DNA of 64,000 nt, taken from NCBI RefSeq assembly GCF_014199615.1, contig NZ_JACHOB010000001.1:62001-126000 (forward strand). Direction: 5' to 3'. Under the pieces are notes generated by a model. That model was not told the origin of the DNA and did no database searches. It saw nothing but the letters and a program-made list of their open reading frames with translations. This DNA comes from Parvularcula dongshanensis. Its GTDB lineage: Bacteria; Pseudomonadota; Alphaproteobacteria; Caulobacterales; Parvularculaceae. Both the position numbers and the translations under genes were made by a program. Of this stretch, positions 48,734 to 59,195 are shown piece by piece (within the stretch, counting starts at the first letter, position 1; the number at the start of each line of letters is the position of its first letter).

Positions 48734-49186
48734 ATGGCTTCGCCCTATCCTAGATCGACGGCGGCGATCGCAGGCCATCCGGTCCACGCGGCCCTGGTCC
48801 CCTTCCCGATCGTCTGCTTCGTCCTAACCTTGCTGACAGACCTGGCCTATTGGCGCACCGCGAACCTGATGTGGCAGAACTTCTCGTCATGGCTGCTCTT
48901 CGCGGGTCTCGTCGGGGGCGGCCTCGCCGCCGTCGCGGGCGCGATCGACCTGCTTTCGCGAGCCGAGGTGCGCGCGCAGAAGCCTGCCTGGCCCCATGCG
49001 GTCGGCAATTTGGTCGTGCTCTGCCTCGCCTTCCTCAACAGCCTCGTCCACGCGCGCGACGGCTGGACCGGCGTCGTGCCTTGGGGGATCGTCCTCTCGG
49101 TCCTGACCGTCCTCCTATTGACCGTCACGGTCTGGCTCGGCCGGGCCATGGTGTTCCGCCACGGCGTCGGCGTGAGGGCGTCATGA
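48734..49186 (+). CDS. DUF2231 membrane protein
   Basis: This 150-residue protein has four hydrophobic helices. The opening [25 protein letters not shown] is typical of DUF2231, whose first His residues may bind a cofactor. Function is unknown. AGGAGG lies 6 bp upstream of the ATG, so the GTG seven codons earlier is not favoured. The stop overlaps the sorbosone-dehydrogenase-like gene (ATGA), indicating a two-gene operon. DUF2231 proteins often accompany periplasmic redox enzymes. Confidence 0.88.
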   Translation: MASPYPRSTAAIAGHPVHAALVPFPIVCFVLTLLTDLAYWRTANLMWQNFSSWLLFAGLVGGGLAAVAGAIDLLSRAEVRAQKPAWPHAVGNLVVLCLAFLNSLVHARDGWTGVVPWGIVLSVLTVLLLTVTVWLGRAMVFRHGVGVRAS

Positions 49187-50664
49187 GCGGCTTCCTCTCC
49201 CCCCGCCGCGCGCTCCTCGGCGCCACGGTCCTCGCCATGCCGCTCCTCGCCGCTTGCGGCGGAAGCGAGCAGGACTTCGACCTTTCAAGTCAGATCGGTC
49301 CGGACCCGGTCCTGCCCGAACCGACGGAGGCGCTTCTGCCCGCGATGAAGGTCGCCGAAGTCGTGGGCTGGGAGGACGGCCAGACGCCGCAGGTTCCCGA
49401 CGGGCTCACCATCACGCCATACGCCCAGGACCTCGCGAACCCCCGGACGGTCCACACCCTGCCCAATGGCGACGTGCTGGTCGTTCAGTCACGCGGCCCC
49501 GGCGGCGAGCCGGTGAACCGGCCCAAAGGCATCATTCGCGGCTGGATCATGTCGATCGCCCATGGCGGGGGCGGTGGGGCACAGAAGGAAAGCAACCTCA
49601 TCACCTTGCTGCGGGACACGGACCGCGACGGCCAAGTGGACGAGCGCAGCGACCTTCTGACGGGCCTCAGCTCACCCTTCGGCGTCGCTTGGGCGGACGA
49701 TACCCTCTACGTCGCCGCGACGGACGCGATCCTGCGCTACCCCTACCGGCTCGGCCAGACCCGAATCGATGCCGAGCCCACGGTGCTGACCCCGCTGCCG
49801 GGCGGGCCGATCAACCATCACTGGACCAAGGACCTCGCGCTGAGCCCGGACGGGGAGACGCTCTACGCCTCGGTCGGCTCGAACTCGAACATCACCGAGA
49901 ACGGGCTCGAGGCCGAAAAGGGCCGCGCCGCGATCTGGGCCGTGGACCGCGAGACAGGCGCCAGCCGCGTCTACGCCTCGGGCCTTCGCAACCCGAACGG
50001 CCTGACCTTCAACCCAGAGACCGGCATGCTCTGGGCAGTCGTCAACGAACGCGACGAGCTCGGCCCGAACCTCGTGCCCGACTACATGACCTCGGTGCAG
50101 GAGGGCGCGTTCTACGGTTGGCCGTGGAGCTATTACGGCGACCATGTCGACAGGCGCGTCCATCCGCAGCGGCCCGACATGGTCGAGCGGGCGATCCCGC
50201 CCGACTACGCGCTGTCGAGCCACGTCGCCGCCCTCGGCCTCACCTTCTCGAACGGCTCAGCCCTGCCCGCGCCCTACGACAGCGGCGCCTTCATCGGCGA
50301 GCACGGCAGCTGGAACCGAAACTTCTTCAACGGCTACAAGGTCGTCTACGTCCCGTTCGAAGACGGACATCCCGCGGGCAAGGCGCAGGACGTCGTCACG
50401 GGCTTCATCGAGGACGACGAGGCACACGGCCGCCCGGTCGGCGTCGGCATCGACGGGACGGGTGCCCTGCTCGTCGCGGACGATGCCGGGAACACGGTGT
50501 GGCGCGTCGCCGCCGCGGACGGCTCGCGGACGGCCTCTCCGGTCGGCACGGACGAAGGCGTTCCGGCGCGGCCTACGCGTACGGCACAGTCTGCGCCGAT
50601 CCCGCCCGCTCAGACGCAGATCGCGCCGGCCGTGCTGCCGAGGGGCGGTGGAAGCGGCGAGTAG
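49183..50664 (+). CDS. Lipoprotein of the L-sorbosone dehydrogenase / PQQ-type beta-propeller family
   Basis: This 493-residue protein has a lipobox LAAC at Cys25 and a nearby Arg-Arg pair (SPRRALLG) that could be a Tat signal. The six-bladed propeller shows repeated blades of the glucose/sorbosone dehydrogenase family: DGLTITPYAQDL, NPRTVHTLPNGDVLV, GLRNPNGLTFNPETG and GEHGSWNR. PQQ as cofactor is expected for the family but is not visible. It is translationally coupled to the DUF2231 gene, which could be its electron acceptor. The substrate is probably an aldose or similar sugar. Confidence 0.85.
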   Translation: MSGFLSPRRALLGATVLAMPLLAACGGSEQDFDLSSQIGPDPVLPEPTEALLPAMKVAEVVGWEDGQTPQVPDGLTITPYAQDLANPRTVHTLPNGDVLVVQSRGPGGEPVNRPKGIIRGWIMSIAHGGGGGAQKESNLITLLRDTDRDGQVDERSDLLTGLSSPFGVAWADDTLYVAATDAILRYPYRLGQTRIDAEPTVLTPLPGGPINHHWTKDLALSPDGETLYASVGSNSNITENGLEAEKGRAAIWAVDRETGASRVYASGLRNPNGLTFNPETGMLWAVVNERDELGPNLVPDYMTSVQEGAFYGWPWSYYGDHVDRRVHPQRPDMVERAIPPDYALSSHVAALGLTFSNGSALPAPYDSGAFIGEHGSWNRNFFNGYKVVYVPFEDGHPAGKAQDVVTGFIEDDEAHGRPVGVGIDGTGALLVADDAGNTVWRVAAADGSRTASPVGTDEGVPARPTRTAQSAPIPPAQTQIAPAVLPRGGGSGE

Positions 50665-50667
50665 CGC

Positions 50668-51672
50668 CTACCCGCGCCGGGTCCTGGCATGATGATCCTC
50701 CATCAGCTCGATCAGCATGCCCTCGCGAAGGCCCCTGTCGCCGACGCGGATGCGGTCGGCGGGCCAGACGCGCAGGATCCCTTCCAGGATCGCGCAGCCG
50801 GGAACGACGAGGTCTGCGCGCTCGGGCCCGATGCAAGGCTCGGCGCAGCGCCGATCGAAGCCCATCTCGCGCAGTTGCTCCGATACCCGCGCGACGTCGC
50901 TCGCGGTCAGCCACGCACCGTCGACCTCACGGCGGGTGTAGCGGGGCAGGTGCATCTTGACCCCGGCGAGGCTCGTCACCGTGCCCGACGTGCCGATGAG
51001 GTGCGCCTTCTTGCCGTCGAAGAGGGGCGCCATCGGCCCCGCCTCGGCGAAGGCTTCGACGCGCGCGGCCACCTCGGCGACCATGGCGTCGTAGGCCGCG
51101 CGATCCATGTCCCGCGCGCCGTGCTTCTCCGCCATGGTCACGACGCCGAAGGGCAATGAGGTCCAAGCCATGGTCTCGGGCGCGCCCGGCCCGAGCTTGA
51201 TCCACGACATCTCGGTCGAGCCGCCCCCGATATCGAAGACCAGAACGCCTTCAGCCCCGTCGTCGATCAGGTCTGTGCAACCGCGCGCCGCGAGCTTCGC
51301 TTCTTCCTCCGGGGTGATGAGGTCGAAGCGGAGGCCCGTCTCCCTTTCGACACGGGCGAGGAAGTCGGGCCCGTTGGAAGCGAGTCGGCAGGCTTGGGTC
51401 GCGATGGCGCGCGAAGCGGTGACGTTGCGGGCCCGCATCTTGTCCGCACAGACGCTCAGCGCCTCGAGCGTGCGGGCCATGGCGGCTTCGGAAAGCCGTC
51501 CCGTCGCCGTCACGCCCTCGCCGAGCCGGACGATGCGGCTGAAGGCGTCCACCACCCGGAAGCCGTCCTGGCGAGGCGAGGCGACGAGCAAGCGGCAGTT
51601 GTTGGTACCGAGGTCGATCGCGCCGAATCGCGGGGCGGGGGGGCGACCTTTCGGTCTGGGCATGCTCGTCAT
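50668..51672 (-). CDS. Exopolyphosphatase / pppGpp phosphohydrolase (Ppx/GppA family)
   Basis: This 334-residue protein of the actin-like ASKHA fold has IDLGTNNCRLLV at the N-terminus, VLVFDIGGGSTEMSWI in the middle and LIGTSGTVTSL later. It has no C-terminal HD domain, so it is the short alphaproteobacterial form. It degrades polyphosphate or pppGpp; which one is not clear. It is convergent with the sorbosone gene, with 3 bp between stops. Starts at 51672 and 51663 are both ATG. Confidence 0.93.
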   Translation of the reverse strand: MTSMPRPKGRPPAPRFGAIDLGTNNCRLLVASPRQDGFRVVDAFSRIVRLGEGVTATGRLSEAAMARTLEALSVCADKMRARNVTASRAIATQACRLASNGPDFLARVERETGLRFDLITPEEEAKLAARGCTDLIDDGAEGVLVFDIGGGSTEMSWIKLGPGAPETMAWTSLPFGVVTMAEKHGARDMDRAAYDAMVAEVAARVEAFAEAGPMAPLFDGKKAHLIGTSGTVTSLAGVKMHLPRYTRREVDGAWLTASDVARVSEQLREMGFDRRCAEPCIGPERADLVVPGCAILEGILRVWPADRIRVGDRGLREGMLIELMEDHHARTRRG

Positions 51673-51839
51673 GGGCGCGTCCTCGCTGGCGCGCAGACGC
51701 GCGCTTGATCAGCAGCCTAACGTCGAGGTGACGGGAGCGACAAGCCGGTTAGCGCGCTTCTGCCGCGCGGGACGCTTGATCCTGCTCTTCAAGCGGGCGA
51801 ACAAGGCGCACGCGACCTTACGAAGCCGAAGGGCCCTTC

Positions 51840-52301
51840 ATGAAGCTGGACCAGATCGACCTTAAGATCCTTCGGTACCTTCAAGAGAACGCACGCATCA
51901 CGAATGCCGAGCTGGCCGAGCGCGTCGGCTTGTCGCCGACGCCGTGCCTGAGGCGACTACGGCGACTGGAGGCGGACGGGATCATCCGCGGCTACCGGAC
52001 CGAGGTGAACCGGGACGTCCTCGGCCTGTCGGTCACCGTCATGATCCTCGTGAAGCTCGAAAAGGAAGACGAGCCTTCCCTTCGCGCCTTCGAGGAGGTC
52101 GCGATCCGGCGCCCTGAGATCATGGAGTGCCAGCTCGTGACCGGAAAGTTCGATTACTTCCTGCGGGTCGTCCTGCCGACGCTGACGTCCTACGAGGCGT
52201 TCCTGTCCGAGACGCTGCTGCGCACGGAGAACATCGCGTCGATCGAGTCGAGCTTCACCCTGCGGGAAGTGACGAAGAAGGCGGTCCTGCCAAGCTTCTA
52301 G
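51840..52301 (+). CDS. Lrp/AsnC-family transcriptional regulator
   Basis: This 153-residue regulator has an N-terminal helix-turn-helix (about 1-55; ILRYLQENARITNAELAERVGLSPTPCLRRL). The C-terminal RAM ligand-binding domain lies at about 65-145. Lrp/AsnC proteins sense amino acids. The ATG starts a normal family N-terminus. Its final 4 bp overlap the convergent ispA gene. The 167-bp upstream gap to ppx has no repeat that I could identify. Confidence 0.95.
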   Translation: MKLDQIDLKILRYLQENARITNAELAERVGLSPTPCLRRLRRLEADGIIRGYRTEVNRDVLGLSVTVMILVKLEKEDEPSLRAFEEVAIRRPEIMECQLVTGKFDYFLRVVLPTLTSYEAFLSETLLRTENIASIESSFTLREVTKKAVLPSF

Positions 52302-53182
52302 AGCGCCCTGCCCGCCAAGAAGCGGGCGAGTGCGACGAGGACCTCCGGCGACGGCAGCCTCTGGGCGGCGCCGACCGCCTCGTCCGTGAGCGCCGCGACC
52401 CGGCGACGCGCTCCGTCGAGCCCCAAGAGGGCCACGAAGGTCGCCTTGCCGGCCTCGGCGTCCTGGCCCGCGGGCTTTCCCAGCGTCGCCTCGTCTGCGG
52501 TCGCGTCGAGCACGTCGTCCTGCACCTGAAAGGCGAGGCCGAGCGCGCGGGCATAGGCGGAAAGCGCCTCGAGCTCCGCTTCGTCCGCGCCGCCGACGAC
52601 GCCGCCCATCAGGCACGCGGCTTCGATCAGGGCGCCGGTCTTGCGACCCTGAATGGCAACCACCTCGCTCTCGTCGAGGGCCTGAGGGTGCAGGTCCATC
52701 ATCTGGCCGCCGACCATGCCGGACGACCCCGCGCCCGCCGCGAGCAGTCGGACCAGTCGGATCGCCACGGGCGGCGCGTAGGCCGCATCGGCGATCACGC
52801 CGAAGGCGTCGGTAAGGAGCCCGTCGCCGGCAAGAACACCGACATCCTCGCCATAGGCCGCATGGACGCTCGGCCGTCCGCGGCGGGTCGCCGCGTCGTC
52901 CATCGCGGGAAGGTCGTCATGGACGAGGCTGTATGCGTGCACCATCTCGACGGCGCAGGCAGCAGGCAGGGGGTCCGCCCCGCCCCCGCACGCTTCGGCT
53001 GCCGAGATCGTCAGGAACGGGCGCAACCTTTTCCCGCCTCCCAACGTACCATGACGGATCGCCGCGCCGAGAAGCGCAAGGGCTGAATGCGCCTCGTCAA
53101 CTTCGCGTGAAAGAAGCCGTTCGAGGCTAGCCTCGACGGCCTCGGCACGTTCTCTCAATAGGTCTTGGATAGGGTCCGGCAT
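52298..53182 (-). CDS. ispA: Farnesyl diphosphate synthase-like polyprenyl synthetase
   Basis: This 294-residue enzyme has the first aspartate-rich motif in LVHDDLPAMDDA and the second in FQVQDDVLDA. The GGGKRLRPFL substrate loop is also present. Length and motifs fit short-chain (C15) prenyl transferases. The usual xseB and dxs neighbours of proteobacteria are not here: Lrp lies downstream and tamA is divergent upstream. Geranylgeranyl synthase is a less likely alternative. Confidence 0.92.
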   Translation of the reverse strand: MPDPIQDLLRERAEAVEASLERLLSREVDEAHSALALLGAAIRHGTLGGGKRLRPFLTISAAEACGGGADPLPAACAVEMVHAYSLVHDDLPAMDDAATRRGRPSVHAAYGEDVGVLAGDGLLTDAFGVIADAAYAPPVAIRLVRLLAAGAGSSGMVGGQMMDLHPQALDESEVVAIQGRKTGALIEAACLMGGVVGGADEAELEALSAYARALGLAFQVQDDVLDATADEATLGKPAGQDAEAGKATFVALLGLDGARRRVAALTDEAVGAAQRLPSPEVLVALARFLAGRAL

Positions 53183-53271
53183 GGCGCCTCATCGACCGGT
53201 GCGGCCGCGCGCGTCAACCGGCACTCCGCCGCCCGTGCGAACCGAAGCAGAAGCGGAGTTGTTAAGGATCA

Positions 53272-55239
53272 ATGGGCAGGGTCGCGTTTTCTCTCACCAC
53301 CGCGTTGATCGGACTATGCGCGGCGGGAACATCGCTCGCCGCCGAGCTCGACGTGACCGTCGTGATCGAGGGCATCGAAGACGGCGGTCTGCGCGGCCAA
53401 GTTCGACAGGTCTCTCAGATCCAACGGGCAGCGGACGACGCCTATGGGTCGCTGGCGCCGATTCGGCGGGCGGCCGACGCCGACACCCAGGCGATCCGGG
53501 ACTACCTCGTAGCGAAGGGCTACTACGCGGCGACGGTGACACCACAGGTCCGGCGCGCCGAGGACGACGTCACCGTGACGTTCACGGTGAACCCCGGCCG
53601 GCGCTTCGAGATCACCGACTACCGCATCGAATACGACGAGGAGAGTGCCGGCGAGCGACCGCAGCGCTTCTCCGACGCCGGCCTTAAGCCTGACGGTCAG
53701 CCGATCGGCGAGTCGTTCCAGACGCTCGAGTCCGGGCTCCTGAACAAGCTTTGGGACGACGGCTACCCCGCCGCCGAGAGTATGGGCCGACGGGTCGAAG
53801 CGGACTTCTCCAAAGGAACGGCGACGGCCGTGTTTCCGATCCGCTCGGGGCCCCTTTCCACTTATGGGGACGTCCGGGTCGAGGGCGAGACGCGAACGCG
53901 GCCCGACCACATCGCCGCCTACCGCACCTTCGAGGCGGGCGAGATCTACAGCCGCGAGGACATCGACGAGTACCGCGAGGCGCTGGCCGAGACGGGCCTG
54001 TTCCGCGAGGTGCAGGTCGGCCCCGCCCCGCCCGGCCCCGGGGGCGTGACGGACGTCCTGGTGGACGTCACCGAACGAGAGCGCCGTACGATCCAGGCCG
54101 GTGCTTCTTACAGCACCGATGTGGGTCCGGGCGTCACGGCGTCCTGGGAGAACCGCAACCTCTTCAGACGCGGCGAGACCCTCTTCGCTCGCGCTGCGGT
54201 CGCGCAACCGTTGCAGGAACTGGAACTGACCTTCCAGAAGCCCTGGCCGCGCCTGCCGGGCTCCTGGAAGCTCTCCACCCTCTTCCAGAACGAGAACACC
54301 GATGCCTACGAGGCGCAGTCGGCCACGGTCGGCGCGTCGATCGACAAGTGGTGGCTGAACCGGAACCTGCAGACCGTCGCCGGGCTGCGCTATCAGATCT
54401 CCTACATCGACGAGACGGCGGGCGCCGGCGACGGTCTGCCGCCGCCGGAGGGCGAGGACACGACCCGAACCTTCCAGGCGGTGTCCATCCCGCTCGCTGT
54501 GATTTGGAACAACGAGACGAGCGAGCTGAATCCGACCGACGGCTTCCGCGCCCGGGCGCTGGTCGAGCCCTTCTTCGGCGACACGCAGTTCAACCGCGTC
54601 GTCCTCGAGGGCGGCTCGCGGGTCGGCTTCGGCGACGATCAGGTGATGGGCAAGAGCACGCTCGTCGCCGGCCGGTTCCGCATCGGCGCGACCTACGGCG
54701 CCGACCGGGCGGACATCCCCGCGACCGAGCGCTTCTTCGCAGGCGGCGGCGGCTCGGTCCGCGGCTACGGCTATCAGGAGGCGGGTCCTCTCAACGTCGT
54801 CGAGCAGGGTGACGGCACCCTCGTTTACCGCGACGGCACGCCCTTCGCCTTCGAGGTCAACGAGGACGGCGAGGTCACGAACGACCCGATCGTTCCCATC
54901 GGCTCGATCGGCGGCGCCTCGATCGCCGAGGGCAACGTCGAGTTCCGACAGAAGATCACCCAGAACATCCAGCTCGCCGCCTTCGCCGACGCGGGCACCG
55001 TCTTCGAGAGCCAGACGCCGGACTTCTCCGGGGACCTGCTCGTGGGCGCAGGGCTGGGCGTGCGCTACTTCACACCCATAGGGCCGGTCCGCCTGGACGT
55101 CGCCGTGCCGCTCAACCGACGCAAGCTGACGGCCTCGCGGACCTACGTAAACGACGACGGGGAGACGGTGACGGAGGACGAGACCGTGTTCCAGGACGAC
55201 TTCATCGGGGTCTACATCGCGCTCGGGCAGCCTTTCTGA
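53272..55239 (+). CDS. tamA: Autotransporter assembly factor TamA (BamA/Omp85 superfamily)
   Basis: This 655-residue outer-membrane protein has a signal peptide (to about residue 23) and three POTRA-like domains (about 25-260). A C-terminal 16-strand barrel carries the VRGYGYQ signature near 500. With TamB it moves some outer-membrane proteins and phospholipid between membranes. Overlap with tamB (TGATG) shows a coupled two-gene operon. It is divergent from ispA, with 89 bp between. Confidence 0.93.
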   Translation: MGRVAFSLTTALIGLCAAGTSLAAELDVTVVIEGIEDGGLRGQVRQVSQIQRAADDAYGSLAPIRRAADADTQAIRDYLVAKGYYAATVTPQVRRAEDDVTVTFTVNPGRRFEITDYRIEYDEESAGERPQRFSDAGLKPDGQPIGESFQTLESGLLNKLWDDGYPAAESMGRRVEADFSKGTATAVFPIRSGPLSTYGDVRVEGETRTRPDHIAAYRTFEAGEIYSREDIDEYREALAETGLFREVQVGPAPPGPGGVTDVLVDVTERERRTIQAGASYSTDVGPGVTASWENRNLFRRGETLFARAAVAQPLQELELTFQKPWPRLPGSWKLSTLFQNENTDAYEAQSATVGASIDKWWLNRNLQTVAGLRYQISYIDETAGAGDGLPPPEGEDTTRTFQAVSIPLAVIWNNETSELNPTDGFRARALVEPFFGDTQFNRVVLEGGSRVGFGDDQVMGKSTLVAGRFRIGATYGADRADIPATERFFAGGGGSVRGYGYQEAGPLNVVEQGDGTLVYRDGTPFAFEVNEDGEVTNDPIVPIGSIGGASIAEGNVEFRQKITQNIQLAAFADAGTVFESQTPDFSGDLLVGAGLGVRYFTPIGPVRLDVAVPLNRRKLTASRTYVNDDGETVTEDETVFQDDFIGVYIALGQPF

Positions 55240-58200
55240 TGCTGAAGGAAGCTGACGCCCCCGCCGGGCAGCCGCCGGTTCGCCACCATCACTGGTGGGC
55301 ACGCGCCTTGCGCTGGCTCGGCGTGCTCCTCGTCGTCCTGATCGCCCTCCTCCTGCTTGCCGTCTTCGTTCTGCCGAAGACGGATCTGGGCCGGGGCTTC
55401 CTCGACCGGACGGCCCGGCCGATCGTCGAAGAGCAGGTCCGCGCGCAGCTTGGTTCGGACATCGACTTCGCACCGCTTCAAGGCGCCCTGCCCGGTGAGC
55501 TGATCCTCGAGGACGTCGTCCTGTCGGAGAACGGCGAGCCCTGGTTCACCGCCGACCGTATTCGCCTCGATTGGTCGCCGCTCGCGCTCATACGGCGCGA
55601 CATCGTGGTCAACGAGCTGGCGATCCGCGCCGCCGAACTGCACCGCCCGCCCCCGCCCCGGCCCGAACAGCCCCAGAAGCTGCAAGAAGAAAGCGGTCCG
55701 CTCGACCTTCCGTCGATCACGGTGAAGCGGTTCGTGATCGACCCGCTCACCATCGACGAGCCCGTCGCGGGCGATCGCTACGTGATCGAAGCGCTCGCCA
55801 GCCTCGACGCGGCAGGCCAGGACATCGCCGCGACGATCGACCTGAAGACGGCCTCCGGCAGCGACACCATCGCGCTCGACGTCGACTACGATCCAGAGAC
55901 GCTGGCCGCGGACGTGACGGTGACGAGCCGAGAGGACGGGCTGATCGCAACCCTTTCCCGTGCCGAAGGGCCGGTCACGATCCGCTTCGACGGCGAAGGG
56001 CCGCTCGCTTCGTGGGGAGGACAGCTCGACGCCGATGTCGGCGGTTACGGCAGCGCGGAGGCACGGCTGACCGGCGACTTGCGCTCGCTTGCCGCAGCGA
56101 AGTTCGAAGGCACGGTCCGGCCGGGCCCAGTCCTGCCCCCCATCGTCTCCCAGATCACCGGCGACGCGCTCACCCTCAACCTCTCCACCCTGAAGGAAGG
56201 CGAAGCGCTTTCCCTCCGTATCGACGACGCGCGCGGCCGGTTCGGGCGGCTCGCAGGCGACGTGCAACTGTCCTCGCCCGCGGCGGAGACTGTCGAAGCC
56301 GACCTGTCGGGGCGGCTGTCCGAGACGCTCATGGCAGAGTTCGGCGCCGTCGACCTTGCAGGCCCCGTCTCGCTCGAGGCGCAAGCCGACCAGACGGAGA
56401 CCGGTTGGACCTTCGACGGCAACCTTCAGGCAGGCCGGTTGAGCGCGCAGGTGCAGGACGGCTCGACGGGTACGGAGGCGCCGTTCCAAGGCACCGTCAC
56501 CCTTCGCGCGCCGACCTTCGCGCTCGGCAACGACCGGCTCGACCCGATCCTGGCGGGCGGGCTACGCGTGCGCGCCGCGATCGACTACCGCGCTGACGGC
56601 TCGCTCGCCGTTGCCGACATCGACGCGAGAGCCGGTGCCGAAGCGACGCGGATCGCGGTGACCGGGAACGCCAACTACGATACGAACACGCAAGGCTTCG
56701 ACGCGCAGGTCAATGCGAACGTCGCGCAGGACGCGCTCGGAACGCTGCTCGGCACGGGGCAGTACGATGGACCGCTCGTCGCGGACGTCGCCGCATCCGG
56801 CACGCCCCAGGACGCGCAGGTCCGCCTTAACGCCCAGCTGCCGGCAGGCGCCATCGAAGGGGCCGCCTTCGGCACCGGCAGCCTGCGCGCGGACTTCGCA
56901 GGCTTGCCGAGCGCGCCCGACGGACGGCTCACCCTGACCTCGACCGACGGCGCCTATTCGGGCGACGTTCGTCTGCGCCAGGAGGGGCAGACCTTCGTCG
57001 TCGACACGCTCGCCTTCGAAGGCGGCGGCCTGCGCCTGACCGGTGAGGGACGCGGCAACCCGGAGACCCGCGCGGTCTCCGCACGGTTCAACCTGGATGC
57101 GGGCACCTCGACGACCCTTCTGACCGGCCAAACGGTCGGCGGGACGGCCGACGCGACGGTCGAGATCGCCCCGGAGGGTGGACCCGTCGCGATCGACGTC
57201 GCCGCGCGGAACCTGACCTTCAACGACATCAGCGTGACCAGCGCCGACATCGAGGCCAACGGGCCGCTGAACGCCGTGCGCTACGAGGTCGCGCTGGACG
57301 ACGCGTCGCTGCCGGCGGTCTTCTTGTCCTTCCTTCAGACCGCAGGCACGGCCGACGTCGCGACCCCGCAGCGCCGCGTCGAGATCGATCGTCTGCGCGT
57401 CGGTGTGAACGACGACGCGTCCGAGAACACGGTCAGCCTCCTCGCGCCCACCGCGGTCGAGTTCGGCGAGGTGATCGCGCTCGACGAGACCCGCCTCGAC
57501 TGGCTCGGCGACGCGACGCTGACGGCACAGGCCCGTTACGCACCGGACCTGTGGGTCGCGGAGGTGACGGGCCGCGGACTCTCGCTGCCCGGTCTCGACG
57601 CCGCGGCCGACATCGACCTCGCCGTCGACACGCGGGAGGCGACGCCCGGCCGCGTGCAGGTCACCGCGAACGCGACGCCGGAAGACGCCGACGAGACCTA
57701 CACCCTCACCCTCGACGGCACTTGGTCGGGGGAGCAGGTCTCGGCCGATGCGGGGCTCGGCCGCTCCGGGTCCCAGGACATCGCGCAAGCAGACATCGCC
57801 TTCCCCGTCCGCCTCACCCGCGAGGGCGGTCAACTCGGCATCGAGTTGCCCGAAGAGGGCCTCGAAGGCCGTGTGCGTTATCAGGACGAGCTTGCGCCGC
57901 TCTACGCCTTCGTTCCGGTCGACACGGAGTACCTGACCGGTCGCCTCGACGCCGATGTCCGCCTCTCCGGCGCGCTCACCGCGCCTGCTGCCGACGGGAC
58001 CGTTCGGCTGACGGGTGGACGCTTCGAGGAGGAGCAGGTCGGCATCGTCCTTCAGGACATCACCGCCAACGCGGACCTCGCCTACTCCGGCGACGCCACC
58101 GCCGTGACGCTGACCCTCAACGGCGCCGATGCGAACGGCCGCGCGGACGCGGTCAACGTGCAAGGGGACGTGCGGATGAGCGCCGACAGCTCGAATGTCG

Positions 58201-59195
58201 ACGTCACGGTTCGGCTCGACGAAGCGCAACTCGCGGATACGCCCGAGCTCGAGTTCCGAGCGAGCTCCGACATCGCGCTACAGGGGCCGCTGGATCGCCT
58301 CGCCCTCGCCGGGACGCTGAACATCGAAGAGCTCGATGCGCAGATCCCGACGATAGAGAGCAACGGCGCGCCGACCTACGTCCCGGTCAACGTCGTACGC
58401 ACCGACGCGCCAGAGGAGGATCGCACGGGCGAGATCGCCGCGCCCCCGCCGCCGCCGTTCAAGATCGCCCTGGACCTCCGGATCAGAGGCAACAACGCGA
58501 TCTTCGTTCGCGGGCGCGGCCTCGACTCGGAGTGGTCGACCGACCTCAGGATCACCGGGACCACCTTGAACCCCGTGATCGGCGGCGACATCCGCATCCT
58601 CGACGGCACGTTCGACTTCGCCGGGCGCACGTTCGACCTGACGCAAGGCACGGTGAACTTCCAACGCGGCGAGACGATCGACCCCCGCCTCAACATTCAG
58701 GCCGAGTACGACGCGGGCTCCGGATCGAACGCGGTGACCGCGATCGTCAACGTTCGCGGCCCGGCATCCGATCCAGAGATCACGCTCTCCTCGAACCCGC
58801 CGCGCCCGCAGGAAGACGTGATGGCGCTCATCCTGTTCGGCAAGCAGCCGACCGAACTCACGGCGCTCGAGAGCCTTCAGATCGCGAACGCGGTGGCAAA
58901 GCTGAGCGGCAAGAGCCCGCTCGGCGGCGGGGGACCGGGCATTGGCGACAAGCTGCGCTCCTCTCTCGGCCTCGACGCGCTGAGCTTCGGCGTGGACAGC
59001 GAAACGGGCCAGGGAACGCTTGGGATCGGCAAGTACATCACCGACGACGTCTACGTCTCAGCCCGCCAGTCGGCCGGGGACACAGGGTCCGAGATCACGG
59101 TGACCTACGAGGTTACGGACAACGTGACGCTCGAAAGCATCCTGGAGCCCAACGGCACGCAGGGCGTCTCGGCGAACTACAAGAAGGACTACTAG
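55239..59195 (+). CDS. tamB: Translocation and assembly module subunit TamB (AsmA-like, DUF490)
   Basis: This 1318-residue protein has one N-terminal membrane helix (about residues 22-45) and then very long repetitive beta-structure forming a periplasm-spanning hydrophobic groove. The conserved C-terminal DUF490 region (about 950-1315) contains GGDIRILDGTFDFAGRTF and DVMALILFGK. Related AsmA-like proteins carry lipid between membranes. It starts in the TGA of tamA. The length is close to that of the family. A small hairpin without a T-run follows the stop (59198-59215). Confidence 0.94.
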   Translation: MLKEADAPAGQPPVRHHHWWARALRWLGVLLVVLIALLLLAVFVLPKTDLGRGFLDRTARPIVEEQVRAQLGSDIDFAPLQGALPGELILEDVVLSENGEPWFTADRIRLDWSPLALIRRDIVVNELAIRAAELHRPPPPRPEQPQKLQEESGPLDLPSITVKRFVIDPLTIDEPVAGDRYVIEALASLDAAGQDIAATIDLKTASGSDTIALDVDYDPETLAADVTVTSREDGLIATLSRAEGPVTIRFDGEGPLASWGGQLDADVGGYGSAEARLTGDLRSLAAAKFEGTVRPGPVLPPIVSQITGDALTLNLSTLKEGEALSLRIDDARGRFGRLAGDVQLSSPAAETVEADLSGRLSETLMAEFGAVDLAGPVSLEAQADQTETGWTFDGNLQAGRLSAQVQDGSTGTEAPFQGTVTLRAPTFALGNDRLDPILAGGLRVRAAIDYRADGSLAVADIDARAGAEATRIAVTGNANYDTNTQGFDAQVNANVAQDALGTLLGTGQYDGPLVADVAASGTPQDAQVRLNAQLPAGAIEGAAFGTGSLRADFAGLPSAPDGRLTLTSTDGAYSGDVRLRQEGQTFVVDTLAFEGGGLRLTGEGRGNPETRAVSARFNLDAGTSTTLLTGQTVGGTADATVEIAPEGGPVAIDVAARNLTFNDISVTSADIEANGPLNAVRYEVALDDASLPAVFLSFLQTAGTADVATPQRRVEIDRLRVGVNDDASENTVSLLAPTAVEFGEVIALDETRLDWLGDATLTAQARYAPDLWVAEVTGRGLSLPGLDAAADIDLAVDTREATPGRVQVTANATPEDADETYTLTLDGTWSGEQVSADAGLGRSGSQDIAQADIAFPVRLTREGGQLGIELPEEGLEGRVRYQDELAPLYAFVPVDTEYLTGRLDADVRLSGALTAPAADGTVRLTGGRFEEEQVGIVLQDITANADLAYSGDATAVTLTLNGADANGRADAVNVQGDVRMSADSSNVDVTVRLDEAQLADTPELEFRASSDIALQGPLDRLALAGTLNIEELDAQIPTIESNGAPTYVPVNVVRTDAPEEDRTGEIAAPPPPPFKIALDLRIRGNNAIFVRGRGLDSEWSTDLRITGTTLNPVIGGDIRILDGTFDFAGRTFDLTQGTVNFQRGETIDPRLNIQAEYDAGSGSNAVTAIVNVRGPASDPEITLSSNPPRPQEDVMALILFGKQPTELTALESLQIANAVAKLSGKSPLGGGGPGIGDKLRSSLGLDALSFGVDSETGQGTLGIGKYITDDVYVSARQSAGDTGSEITVTYEVTDNVTLESILEPNGTQGVSANYKKDY

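Noticed and set aside
53314-55473. 719-codon minus-strand frame opposite tamA
   Set aside because: Its composition mirrors the antisense of tamA codons; no motif or ribosome-binding site supports it.
56562-58229. 555-codon minus-strand frame opposite tamB
   Set aside because: It is antisense to a strong tamB match and has no recognisable fold signature.
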